Of a stretch of DNA of 38,995 bases, positions 31,642 to 38,995 are shown piece after piece. The first letter of the stretch is position 1. Each line of letters begins with the position of its first letter. The notes below the pieces were generated by a model. The model saw only the letters and a program-made list of their open reading frames with translations, did no database searches and was not told the origin of the DNA. The position numbers were made by a program, and so were the translations under genes. The DNA is from Chloroflexota bacterium (GTDB lineage: Bacteria > Chloroflexota > Anaerolineae > Anaerolineales > Anaerolineaceae), in assembly GCA_016838895.1 (NCBI GenBank), contig JAEKNU010000041.1, positions 1-38,995 of the forward strand. Reading direction: 5' to 3'.

Positions 31642-33924
31642 TTACTTTATCTCTTTCAACACTGCCCTTACAAGTACTCTTGAGCGATAACTGCCGCTAT
31701 CTTCATCATACCCCTTACAGGTGACCAGGGTCAGCCAGGGCAGCTCCTCGTGTTTCAGCATGGCCTTTACATTGTTTGCCGCTACCTGACGTACGCTGCG
31801 CACTTCATATACATATGCCTGTCCGGCAAGGTGAACAACAATCTCATCGCCCCACCTCAATGAGCTGAGCTGTTGAAAGGGTCCGCCGGTGTTATCTGCG
31901 TTCCAGACATGCCCGGTGATCACCGCATTACCGGCCCAGGTTGGGTAGGCAGTGCCTTGCAGCCAGCCGGCTTTTTCACCCAGCCAGGCCACATCCCATG
32001 TCCCGTCCGTTAGCGGTACACCCACAATGGACATATCCACTGCCAGTTCGGGTATCTCCAGCCGCAAGTCATTTTTTGCCGTATAGATTACATCCTGCGG
32101 CGGCAGCAGCGTCATCTGGCCCGGCGCGAAACCAGTGGCCGGCAGGAATACGGGGTCACTATTTCCTGTATTCGCTGGGTTTGTTACGTTTTCCACCCTG
32201 AAATTAATGGTCGAATTGGCGCGGTTGTTGAGCGGTATACTGCGCAGATTCCAGATGGACTGTGCCCCGCACACATACAATCGATATTGCCCGTCTGCCA
32301 GAGGACTGAAAGCCGAAGCGATAGTCAGGGTGGCGGTATGATCGGCAGAGGTATAGGTAATACCACTGATGGAGATTAATTCATCGTCCCCCTCGGGCGT
32401 ATGGCTGGCATCGCAAATGGCCAGGGAAGTTGCTGCCGTATCAAAAATCGCATTGACACCTGGACGCAGCAGCATGTAGTTAACCAAAGCATTGGCGGCA
32501 TGGGGGCCGCCGTCACTAAGCATATCCTGGCTGAAGCGGATCATTAATGCCGTCGGCGCTGTGCTCAGTGTAGCCCCTTCGGCATTTGGAACCGACCCCG
32601 TACCGAACATCACCGTGGGTGGGCTGAAATCCGGTTCATGTACAAACACATCAGTCGCTCCATTGGTATCCCCGGCCACCAGATTGCTGGCATCGGATTC
32701 GAACACAACATAACGTCCATCCGCGGAGATGGCTGGAGATTCGGATTGTGCATTCGCCTGCCCGCCGCTCGAATCCAGCGAGACACGTGTGGTAACTCCA
32801 GTGTTGCGATCATGCACGAAAATATCAGCCGCTCCATTGGTATCCACTGCTCCCAGGTTGCTGGCATCGGATTCGAACACAACATAACGTCCATCCGCGG
32901 AGATGGTTGGAGATTCGGATTGTGCATTCGCCTGCCCGCCGCTCGAATCCAGCGAGACACGCGTGGTTGCCCCTGTAGTGCGGTCATGCACAAAAACATC
33001 AGTTCTCCCATTGGTATCCCCGGCCACCAGGTTGCTGGCAGCGGAATGGAACGCCACATAACGCCCATCCGCGGAGATGGACGAATCTCCGGAGCTTCCA
33101 CTCGCTTGTCCGCCGCTCGAATCCAGCGAGACGCGCGTGGTTGCCCCTGTAGTGCGGTCATGCACGAAAATATCATACGTACCATTGGTATCCCCGGCCA
33201 CAAGGTTGTTGGCATTAGATACAAACGCCACATAGCGTCCATCCGCGGAGATGGTTGGTATAGAGGAATCACCATTTCCCTGCCCATTGCTCGAATCTAC
33301 CGAGACACGTGTGGTTGCCCCTGTATTGCGGTCATGTACGAAAATATCGTATCTCCCATTGGTATCCCCGGCCACCAGGTTGTTGGCAGTAGATACAAAT
33401 GCCACATAGCGCCCATCCCAGGAGATAGATGGAGTATTGGAATATCCATTCGCTTGAACCCCGCTCGAATCCAGCGAGATGCGCGTGGTTGCCCCTGTAG
33501 TGCGGTCATGCACAAAAATATCATCCGCTCCATTGGTATCCCCGGCCACCAGGTTGCTGGCATAGGAGGTAAACGCCACATAGCGCCCATCCGCGGAGAT
33601 GGTGGGATAGTTTGACCCGCCGCCAATTGCCTCTCCGCCGCTCGAATCCAGCGAGACACGCGTGGTTGCCCCAGTAGTGCGGTCATGCACAAAAATATCG
33701 TCTCTCCCATTGGTATCCCCCGCCACCAGGTTACTGGCATAGGAGGCGAACGCCACATAGCGCCCATCCGCGGAGATGGTTGGAGATTCGGATTGATCAT
33801 TTGCCTGCCCGTTGCTTGAATCCAGCGAGACGCGCGTGGTATCCCCCAATGCCGCGAGGACAATGGGTACACATACAAAAAATGCAATCAGGAAAAGGGT
33901 CAGTATTCTTTTGGTTTGTTTCAT
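31642..33924 (-). CDS. Secreted seven-repeat beta-propeller protein fused to Ig-like domain, LPATG motif and sortase domain
   Basis: A 760-residue extracellular protein. A signal peptide (1 to about 24, IVLAA at its end) precedes seven repeats of about 58 residues (27-433), each with TTRVSLDSS, ISADGRYVAF, SNLVAGDTNG and DIFVHDR, a TolB/WD40-like pattern consistent with one seven-bladed propeller. Residues 434-575 resemble an SbsA-type Ig-like domain (ALMIRFSQDM and YVCGAQSIWNL). FLPATGFAPG (LPATG at 594-598) precedes a class E/F-like sortase domain (about 615-760) with catalytic His672 in VITGHVWNADNTGG, Cys736 in LVTCKGYDEDSG and Arg in YRSRVLVRA. A sorting motif just before a sortase domain suggests self-processing or display. 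No membrane anchor follows the sortase. GGTGA precedes the ATG. Confidence 0.88.
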   Translation of the reverse strand: MKQTKRILTLFLIAFFVCVPIVLAALGDTTRVSLDSSNGQANDQSESPTISADGRYVAFASYASNLVAGDTNGRDDIFVHDRTTGATTRVSLDSSGGEAIGGGSNYPTISADGRYVAFTSYASNLVAGDTNGADDIFVHDRTTGATTRISLDSSGVQANGYSNTPSISWDGRYVAFVSTANNLVAGDTNGRYDIFVHDRNTGATTRVSVDSSNGQGNGDSSIPTISADGRYVAFVSNANNLVAGDTNGTYDIFVHDRTTGATTRVSLDSSGGQASGSSGDSSISADGRYVAFHSAASNLVAGDTNGRTDVFVHDRTTGATTRVSLDSSGGQANAQSESPTISADGRYVVFESDASNLGAVDTNGAADIFVHDRNTGVTTRVSLDSSGGQANAQSESPAISADGRYVVFESDASNLVAGDTNGATDVFVHEPDFSPPTVMFGTGSVPNAEGATLSTAPTALMIRFSQDMLSDGGPHAANALVNYMLLRPGVNAIFDTAATSLAICDASHTPEGDDELISISGITYTSADHTATLTIASAFSPLADGQYRLYVCGAQSIWNLRSIPLNNRANSTINFRVENVTNPANTGNSDPVFLPATGFAPGQMTLLPPQDVIYTAKNDLRLEIPELAVDMSIVGVPLTDGTWDVAWLGEKAGWLQGTAYPTWAGNAVITGHVWNADNTGGPFQQLSSLRWGDEIVVHLAGQAYVYEVRSVRQVAANNVKAMLKHEELPWLTLVTCKGYDEDSGSYRSRVLVRAVLKEIK
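32626..33846 (-). repeat. Seven tandem coding repeats of about 174 bp
   Basis: The propeller blades are also DNA-level repeats with a 174-bp period (the same stretch starts at 32961 and 33135). Blades 6 and 7 (coding both for GGQANAQSESP and ISADGRYVVFESDASNL) are the most alike and look recently duplicated or converted. These are protein-coding repeats, not a CRISPR or a mobile element. Confidence 0.85.
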
Positions 33925-34078
33925 TCATCACCGCAATAGGTTGAATTTGGAAAGAATTTTTATAATCCCGCTTCATCAATTGTAGAAAATAATCCCTGAA
34001 CGATATATTAACAATACAAATATATTACAATAAAACAGAGAATTAAAATAGTGTTTTCGGTATGGAATACCCCAATGA

Positions 34079-34084
34079 TATAAT
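34079..34084 (+). promoter_or_regulatory. TATAAT -10 element suggesting a leaderless transcript
   Basis: A perfect TATAAT lies six bases before the ATG at 34091, so transcription would start at or next to the start codon. There is no Shine-Dalgarno in between (ACCCCC). No convincing -35 hexamer is present at 16-18 bases upstream. Confidence 0.45.
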
Positions 34085-34090
34085 ACCCCC

Positions 34091-34471
34091 ATGACCAACA
34101 GCCAATACTACATCAACCGTGCCCTGATCAGCCTGACCGTGGGCGCCCTGCTGGCCTACTTCACGCGCAACCTGCTGCTCGGCCTGGGGTTCGCCGTCAT
34201 GCTCTTTGCGCTCTATTATGCCTACGCGCGCAGCAAGTTTTACAAACCCGCTGACCCTGCAGCCAGCACCCCGGCACAACGCACCCACAAACAGGAAATG
34301 CGCGGCAAAGCCACCATCTGGGGCCTCAGCGTGGCCATCGTTGTCTTCGTGCTGCTCTTTATCGTGCAGACCCGCTATATCCTCCCATTCCAACCGGCCG
34401 GATTCGCGCTTATTGCAGGGGTTTTGGCGGGGGTGTTGGTGTATTATTTGCAGACGCGTAAGAAGAAGTAA
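34091..34471 (+). CDS. Small membrane protein, function unknown
   Basis: A 126-residue protein with four hydrophobic stretches in two pairs: about 11-26 and 28-47, then 77-94 and 101-121. A charged loop (YARSKFYKPADPAASTPAQ and RTHKQEMRGK) joins the pairs, and the tail is QTRKKK. No conserved family motif was recognised. The coding sequence is GC-rich with C/G-ending codons, like the surface-protein gene downstream. The start has no Shine-Dalgarno but a perfect -10 box directly upstream, pointing to a leaderless mRNA. It sits alone between the divergent propeller-sortase gene and a repeat-filled spacer, so context gives no role. Confidence 0.65.
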   Translation: MTNSQYYINRALISLTVGALLAYFTRNLLLGLGFAVMLFALYYAYARSKFYKPADPAASTPAQRTHKQEMRGKATIWGLSVAIVVFVLLFIVQTRYILPFQPAGFALIAGVLAGVLVYYLQTRKKK

Positions 34472-34562
34472 TCGGCAGGATTCAATTTCCCTATCTATAG
34501 ACATTTTTATCTGAGTTGATCATCCTAGCGCTTGACTTTGATCATTTTTTTTATAATGACCG

Positions 34563-34591
34563 ACGCCAAAAGCGGTGGGGAGCACCCCTGC
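34563..34591. repeat. GC-rich element, copy 2
   Basis: The partner of the element at 31315-31342: CGCCAAAAGCGGTGGGG, AGCA, CCCC. Same orientation as copy 1. Confidence 0.6.
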
Positions 34592-34604
34592 CTATGGATA
34601 CTGC

Positions 34605-34652
34605 TCAATCCGGCGTAGGGGTAATTCATGAATTACCCCTACGCCGGATTGA
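34605..34652. repeat. 48-bp palindromic element, copy 2 (perfect)
   Basis: Every base of the left 24 pairs with the right 24; the centre is GTAATTCATGAATTAC flanked by GTAGGG/CCCTAC and TCAATCCGGC/GCCGGATTGA. It could form a 24-bp cruciform or RNA hairpin. Partner at 31156-31203. Confidence 0.9.
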
Positions 34653-34707
34653 ATACACCTACGAATAATTATTTGCAAATCGGTAAAAAAATCTTTGCTA
34701 TCCTTGC

Positions 34708-34722
34708 GGGAGATTGCCTCGA
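34708..34722. repeat. GGGAGATTGC element, copy 2
   Basis: GGGAGATTGCCTCGA, partner of the element at 31218-31232, in the same orientation and followed by different sequence. Confidence 0.5.
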
Positions 34723-35007
34723 CACTTCGACGACGCTCAGTGCAGGCACTTTGACGACGCTCAGCACTGGCCTCTTTCGGCATCCAAATTCCTTCAAAAT
34801 AAACAGAAACAGCCTCACGATGCCCTCCCCAAAGGGGACAGGGCCAGCAACCCTGCATGTTTTCTGTTTTTCGTGTATTTCGTGTATTTCGTGGTTTCGC
34901 TCTCCCCCTCGATTCCACCCTTCGGTAAACTCAGGGTAAACTCGACGAGCGCTCTTTTTGGCACCATTATTGCAACATTCCAAACATCTAAACCAACCAA
35001 AGCGAGT

Positions 35008-38000
35008 ATGGCTATGAAAAAAACACTCAAAAAAATAATCACTTTTCTTATTTTCCTGGTTTCCCTGGGCATCATCGGATACCTGATCTATTCCTTCCTG
35101 GGCCTTAACATCCCCACATTGCAATCCAAGGAAGCCCCTCTACCCACCGCAACAGTCGCAACCGGTTACGAAAGGGACCAGATCATCTCCGAGATTGAGC
35201 CTTATCTGGATGCAGCCATCGAAAAGAATAAAGAAAAAGTACTCGCCTACCTTCTTTACGAAATCGAAATCGATCATATCGACATCAACGAATCCCATGA
35301 CCTGGCCCTGGTCTGGCTGGCCATGCGCGATGCCACCAACGGGCAGTTGCTGCCCTCCGAGCCGGGCCTGGCTATCGCCACCCTGGACAGCACCGGACTG
35401 TGGCAAATTACTTTGCAAGCCGACGAATCCTGGTCCGGCGTGCTGGACATGGTCCCCCTGGAGATGCTCAGCCGCGACCGGCGCATTCAGTACCTGTCCG
35501 AGAACGTACAAAAAGCCATGCCCAAAGACGCAGCCCCTCTTAGCGGCTACAAACTGCCCTGGGCAGGCGGCGAGGCCAAAACCCTGACCGGCAGCATCGG
35601 TCATGTTTTCATTTACCGCTCCTGCGTCTCCACCTGTTTGTATGCCTTCGACTTTGCCGACGGCACCATGTTCCCCGTGCATGCCGCCAAAGGTGGCACG
35701 GTCAAATATGCCGTCTGGGATTATGAAAATGGCAACACCGAACACGCCAATTACATCGTGCTCGAGGATACCAGCACAACGCCGGTTACTTATCAAGTTT
35801 ATCTGCATCTCGCCCAGCAAAGCATCCCGGTTGGTCTGCGCACCATCGGTGCCGAGGTTCAGCAGGGTGACCTGATCGGTATCGCAGACGATACCGGCTA
35901 CAGTACCGGGCATCATCTGCATTTCCACGTGCACACCAACGCCACTTCCTATTGGGGCACCTCAGTGGATATTACCTTTGAGGATGTGGAAGTCAACGGC
36001 GGACGCCCGCGCACTTGTATTGAAGCCGAGAATTTCTCGGAATACGGTGCCGAGTGCCAGGTCGATAATCGCTATATCAGTAAAAATAGCAACGATCACG
36101 ATTTGCCCACGGTGAAGATCACCTCACCCACTGAATACAGTACCCTGGAACAATCCCAGGTGCCTCTGCATGTCAATTTATCAGATGCCTCCGGCATCCA
36201 AAGCGCGGAGTTATACGTCAAACAATTTGCCGGTTGGCAAAAACTGAGCGATTTACCCGCTCAAACCAGTATTGATACCACCCTGGACCTGTGTGCCAGC
36301 GGCCTGGAAAGCGGACCCTTCTCTGTCGGCCTGATCGTCGAAGACGGCGCCGGCAATCGCAGTGAGGATCCCATTGGGATTATTCAATTAATCAATAAAA
36401 ACACCTGCTCTGATCCGGCCAGTACCTGCACCCCGCAGGCCGATCAGATCGCCCTCTTCAGCGGCGCCAAATACAGCGGCGAATGTCAGGTTTTTGAAAA
36501 AAATCTTTATAACGAACTTCCCACTGTCCTGCCTGCCGGATGGAGTGGTATTCAATCCATTCTGCTCGGTGAGACTTCGCAGGCAGTGATTTACTCCGGT
36601 ACCTACACCAGCGGACGCATTGAGAGCTTGCTTTCCAGCGACGCCCTCGGTGAAAAAAACCGCGTGCCCTTCTCGGATATGCAATCCATGAAGGTGCAAA
36701 CGTTGGGTGAAGTCAGTGAGATCACCCTGCAGGCCCCCCTGGTCAATGATCAGGACGTGGATGTGCTAAATTCCGTGACCCTCACCTGGGCGGGCGGCGA
36801 AGGTGCCAATACCTTCAGCCACGTGCTCAGCGGCCCCAACGGCTATGCGAAGAGTGCACAGCACAGCAGCCTGCCCTACTGGTCAGTCGGCAGCCTGCCC
36901 GCCGGTGAATATCTGTGGAGTATGCAGGCCGAGCAAAACGGCAACCAGATCAAGAGTGCTTCGCTTTCCTTTACGGTGAGTGCCGCCTCGCTGCCCGCAC
37001 AGAATGTGCGCCAGGCTCCTTATGCGGAGATCTGGGATGACCTCAACAATCAGGAATGGTTTTCCAGCGGAGACTGGAAACTGGGCACCCTGCAAATCGG
37101 GGATTGGTCCGGTGAAGCCTGGATTTTCGGTGACGGTGCTGCCTACAACGGCAGCGGCGACCTGACTTCCCCGCCTATCAGCATCCCCGCCGCGGGCTAT
37201 GCGATGAACTTCTCATCCTTTATTGACGTGGAAAACACCAACGGTGTTTATGACCGCCGTGAAGTACAGATCTCGGTGGATGGTTCCAACTTCACGCCCC
37301 TGCATGTACTCAAGGAAGAGCTCACCCAGCGTGTCTGGCAAAACAGTCCGCTCTTTGATCTGTCTGCCTACGCCGGTAAAAGCGTGCGCTTCCGCTTCCA
37401 TTTCGATACGATCGACAATATCGACAATCAGCATCTCGGCTGGGTAATCCGCAACTTCAATGTGCAAGCCGTGCAGAGCACCTGTCAGGCGGGCACTTCG
37501 TCCAGCAGTGCGATCAATTTTGGACAATTAATCAACGGCACACTTTGTTCCGCCGCTGAAATTCACACCTACCAGATCAATCTGGAAAAGAATCAGGCCA
37601 TTCTGGTTAATTTCGCTGATCAGAGCAGCACCAACGCCGGATTGCGCGTCAACATCAAGGACGCACTGGGCAATATCATGCTCGCCAATCAGAATGTCGC
37701 CTTCGCCTTCCGCGCCGAAAAAGCCGGCACCTATCAAATCAGCCTGCTCAGTGCCCTCTATCCGGACGGCCTCAGCGGTGCAATTGCCTATCAATTGCAG
37801 CTAACCAGCGATACCGTCAAACCATCGGTCTCTTTCCAGACCCCGCTCAACAGCGTCATTACTGCCGGTGATACCTTCACCGTACAGGCCAACGCCAGCG
37901 ACGATCAGGGTGTGCGCCAGATCAACCTCTACTGGCACTCCCCGGATTGGATCAAGGACGGTTGGGTCAAGCTCGGCAGCGATTACAACAGCGCCGACGG

Positions 38001-38895
38001 CTGGGCAGTTACTTTCAATCAGGCGGATATCAGCCCGATCTCCAACAGTACACTGTGGCTGGAAGCCGTGGATAACGCCGGCAACCGTGCCGATGCCATC
38101 CTCTGGAAATTGCGCTCCGATCAATCCCCGCCTGAAACCAGCATGTACGCCTTACCTGAGTTTGTTGAATCTACCTTGATTACGCTGGCCTGGGAAACAA
38201 CCTTCGGCGCCGACAAGGTTGCCGCCTACGAGATCATCTACCGTGTAAATGAAGGTTCCTGGCAAAGTCTGGCTGATGACATTCCAGCAGACGCCAGCAG
38301 TTATGTCTTTGTCGGTAACGGTGGTAATGTCTATGAATTCAACATGCGCGCCCGGGATATTTACGGCAATCTGGAAGCCTACGAGGACAGTGTCATCATC
38401 TCCACCACCATCGTGGATGGCTGCACCCGTGATCCGTACGAGGTGGGCAATACCAACGGCGATGATACCTGGCAAACCGCCACCCTTTCAGTGGTGGATA
38501 CGCCTGAAATTCACAATATCTGTGAAGCCGGCGACACCGACTGGTTCGCCCTTAGCCGCGAGAATGGCAAGTACCAGCGTATCAGCGTGACTCCGCAGCA
38601 GCCCATCAACGGCCTGATCGTCACCCTATATGACGCTGAAAGCATGGATGTGCTGCAGCAAGAGAACTCCTACGGCAGCGAAGATGGCATTGAAATCAAT
38701 TACACTTTTTCCGGTAGCGATGAAATTCTCGTGCAGGTCGAACCTGCCGACGGTAATGTCTGGGGTACCAACACCCAATATGAATGGATTGTCGAGAAAC
38801 CGCTCTCCATGACGCCCATCGGCCTGATCTGCAGCGGTACCGGGTTGCCTGCTCTGCTGCTCTTGTTCAAATTCTGGAAAAAGAAGGAAGAGTAA
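35008..38895 (+). CDS. Large multidomain surface protein with M23-like domain, Ig/FN3-like and PPC domains
   Basis: A 1295-residue exported protein. A hydrophobic signal or anchor spans 9-31. An M23 peptidase-like domain (about 196-325) has YAFDFADG (Asp215), YLHL and GHHLHFHVH (301-309), but the first zinc His, expected four residues before Asp215, is Leu, so activity is doubtful. Then come an Ig-like domain (369-465), a crystallin-like region (481-565, YSGECQVFEKNLYNELP), an FN3-like domain (578-667), a MAM/jelly-roll-like domain (672-828), a PPC-like domain (831-935), a second Ig-like domain (938-1045), FN3 (1045-1135) and a final PPC-like domain (1138-1265). The end is a short hydrophobic stretch (GLPALLLLF) and KFWKKKEE, a membrane anchor without LPxTG. 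Domain calls are from pattern, not searches. The start ATG at 35008 (or 35014) has a weak Shine-Dalgarno. A cell-surface binding or adhesion role is likely. Confidence 0.82.
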   Translation: MAMKKTLKKIITFLIFLVSLGIIGYLIYSFLGLNIPTLQSKEAPLPTATVATGYERDQIISEIEPYLDAAIEKNKEKVLAYLLYEIEIDHIDINESHDLALVWLAMRDATNGQLLPSEPGLAIATLDSTGLWQITLQADESWSGVLDMVPLEMLSRDRRIQYLSENVQKAMPKDAAPLSGYKLPWAGGEAKTLTGSIGHVFIYRSCVSTCLYAFDFADGTMFPVHAAKGGTVKYAVWDYENGNTEHANYIVLEDTSTTPVTYQVYLHLAQQSIPVGLRTIGAEVQQGDLIGIADDTGYSTGHHLHFHVHTNATSYWGTSVDITFEDVEVNGGRPRTCIEAENFSEYGAECQVDNRYISKNSNDHDLPTVKITSPTEYSTLEQSQVPLHVNLSDASGIQSAELYVKQFAGWQKLSDLPAQTSIDTTLDLCASGLESGPFSVGLIVEDGAGNRSEDPIGIIQLINKNTCSDPASTCTPQADQIALFSGAKYSGECQVFEKNLYNELPTVLPAGWSGIQSILLGETSQAVIYSGTYTSGRIESLLSSDALGEKNRVPFSDMQSMKVQTLGEVSEITLQAPLVNDQDVDVLNSVTLTWAGGEGANTFSHVLSGPNGYAKSAQHSSLPYWSVGSLPAGEYLWSMQAEQNGNQIKSASLSFTVSAASLPAQNVRQAPYAEIWDDLNNQEWFSSGDWKLGTLQIGDWSGEAWIFGDGAAYNGSGDLTSPPISIPAAGYAMNFSSFIDVENTNGVYDRREVQISVDGSNFTPLHVLKEELTQRVWQNSPLFDLSAYAGKSVRFRFHFDTIDNIDNQHLGWVIRNFNVQAVQSTCQAGTSSSSAINFGQLINGTLCSAAEIHTYQINLEKNQAILVNFADQSSTNAGLRVNIKDALGNIMLANQNVAFAFRAEKAGTYQISLLSALYPDGLSGAIAYQLQLTSDTVKPSVSFQTPLNSVITAGDTFTVQANASDDQGVRQINLYWHSPDWIKDGWVKLGSDYNSADGWAVTFNQADISPISNSTLWLEAVDNAGNRADAILWKLRSDQSPPETSMYALPEFVESTLITLAWETTFGADKVAAYEIIYRVNEGSWQSLADDIPADASSYVFVGNGGNVYEFNMRARDIYGNLEAYEDSVIISTTIVDGCTRDPYEVGNTNGDDTWQTATLSVVDTPEIHNICEAGDTDWFALSRENGKYQRISVTPQQPINGLIVTLYDAESMDVLQQENSYGSEDGIEINYTFSGSDEILVQVEPADGNVWGTNTQYEWIVEKPLSMTPIGLICSGTGLPALLLLFKFWKKKEE

Positions 38896-38945
38896 AGATT
38901 ATAAGATCATCGAGTGAAACTTGCCCGCAATAATGTGATTTATCA

Positions 38946-38984
38946 GCCAGCCATGTTTTGAAAACATGGCTGGTCTTTTTTTTT
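38946..38984 (+). terminator. Terminator of the large surface-protein gene
   Basis: An inverted repeat (CCAGCCATGTTTT 38947-38959 with AAAACATGGCTGG 38961-38973) followed by C and nine or more T residues. It lies 50 bases after the stop codon. Confidence 0.9.
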
Positions 38985-38995
38985 CGTAGGGTGGC
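38983..38995. repeat. Start of a dispersed repeat cut by the window edge
   Basis: TTCGTAGGGTGGC is identical to the bases leading into the element at 29115; the rest lies outside the window. Confidence 0.5.

Larger units (their letters stand above)
34472..35007. other. Repeat-filled spacer upstream of the large surface-protein gene
   Basis: About 0.5 kb with no credible gene. Besides the three elements listed separately, GACGACGCTCAG occurs twice 24 bases apart (34729-34740 and 34753-34764), TTCGTGTAT is repeated near 34870-34890, and CTTCGGTAAACTCAGGG lies near 34920. All resemble dispersed intergenic elements. One frame stays open through this region and joins the downstream gene, but it encodes only repeat sequence. 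Confidence 0.6.

Noticed and set aside
31290..31724. A 144-codon plus-strand frame
   Set aside because: It runs through a repeat element and the sortase terminator and ends antisense to the sortase domain; composition is not protein-like.
32638..33615. A 325-codon plus-strand frame opposite the propeller gene with its own repeats
   Set aside because: It is the antisense image of the 174-bp coding repeats; the minus-strand gene has a signal peptide, domains and a terminator, while this frame has none.
32626..33846. CRISPR-like periodic repeats
   Set aside because: The period is 174 bp, in frame, and encodes propeller blades; there are no short repeats with unique spacers and no cas genes.
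31156..34722. A composite transposon around the propeller-sortase gene
   Set aside because: The flanking repeats are short and in a different order on the two sides, and no transposase or target duplication is visible.
34714..35007. A 98-codon N-terminal extension of the large surface protein
   Set aside because: The extension encodes dispersed repeat sequence (two GACGACGCTCAG units, TTCGTGTAT repeats) and lies before the obvious hydrophobic signal that starts at 35008.
35140..35934. A 264-codon minus-strand frame opposite the M23-like domain
   Set aside because: No recognisable domain and no ribosome site; it is a shadow of a GC-rich coding strand.

Overview
The window looks like a chromosome segment of a member of the Chloroflexota, most likely class Anaerolineae. 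This is inferred from gene content and style, not from a marker gene: a beta-propeller protein fused to its own sortase behind an LPATG motif, Tat-targeted lipoproteins, an uncharacterised MBOAT/SGNH envelope operon, no LPS genes, and many short palindromic intergenic repeats. There is no rRNA, tRNA, CRISPR array, transposase or phage gene. Third-position GC rises toward the right end, where many antisense or shifted frames stay open by chance.

Layout. 0.3-4.4 kb (+): a KimA-like APC permease and a large polytopic membrane protein. 4.4-8.4 kb (-): a SAM methyltransferase, a methyltransferase-glycosyltransferase fusion, and a PAS/GAF/GGDEF diguanylate cyclase. 8.5-13.1 kb (-): a tightly overlapping envelope acylation operon: membrane protein, lipoprotein, a 38-aa microprotein, MBOAT acyltransferase, SGNH-like lipoprotein and membrane-anchored SGNH protein. 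13.3-13.9 kb (+): a DtxR/MntR-type metalloregulator. 14.0-16.5 kb (-): a chemoreceptor. 16.7-20.3 kb (-): msrP-msrQ-response regulator-histidine kinase, all with overlapping ends. 20.5-21.8 kb (+): a thioredoxin-like lipoprotein and CcdA, followed by 0.7 kb of degenerate copies of the ccdA 3' end mixed with repeats. 22.6-26.2 kb (-): metal ABC transporter ATPase and permease, a possible 46-aa protein, and a fused PabB-PabC. 26.5-30.98 kb: GT-C glycosyltransferase (+), P-loop protein (-), DUF4177-like protein (-), Tat-targeted metallophosphoesterase (+). 31.6-38.9 kb: propeller-sortase protein (-), small membrane protein (+), and a 1295-aa multidomain surface protein with an M23-like domain (+), separated by repeat-rich spacers.

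Functional themes. (1) Envelope polymer acylation: the microprotein ends in a hexapeptide, WIYQGF, resembling the acyl-shuttle motif of DltX and of AlgI-type MBOATs, while the adjacent MBOAT lacks such a tail. This is the most interesting system in the window. (2) Extracytoplasmic redox repair: MsrPQ with its own two-component system, divergent from a Met-rich thioredoxin lipoprotein and CcdA. (3) Surface display: sortase-propeller and M23/Ig/PPC proteins, plus glycan-related GT and methyltransferase genes. (4) Metal homeostasis: a DtxR-type regulator and a Zn/Mn-type ABC transporter with no binding protein in the window.
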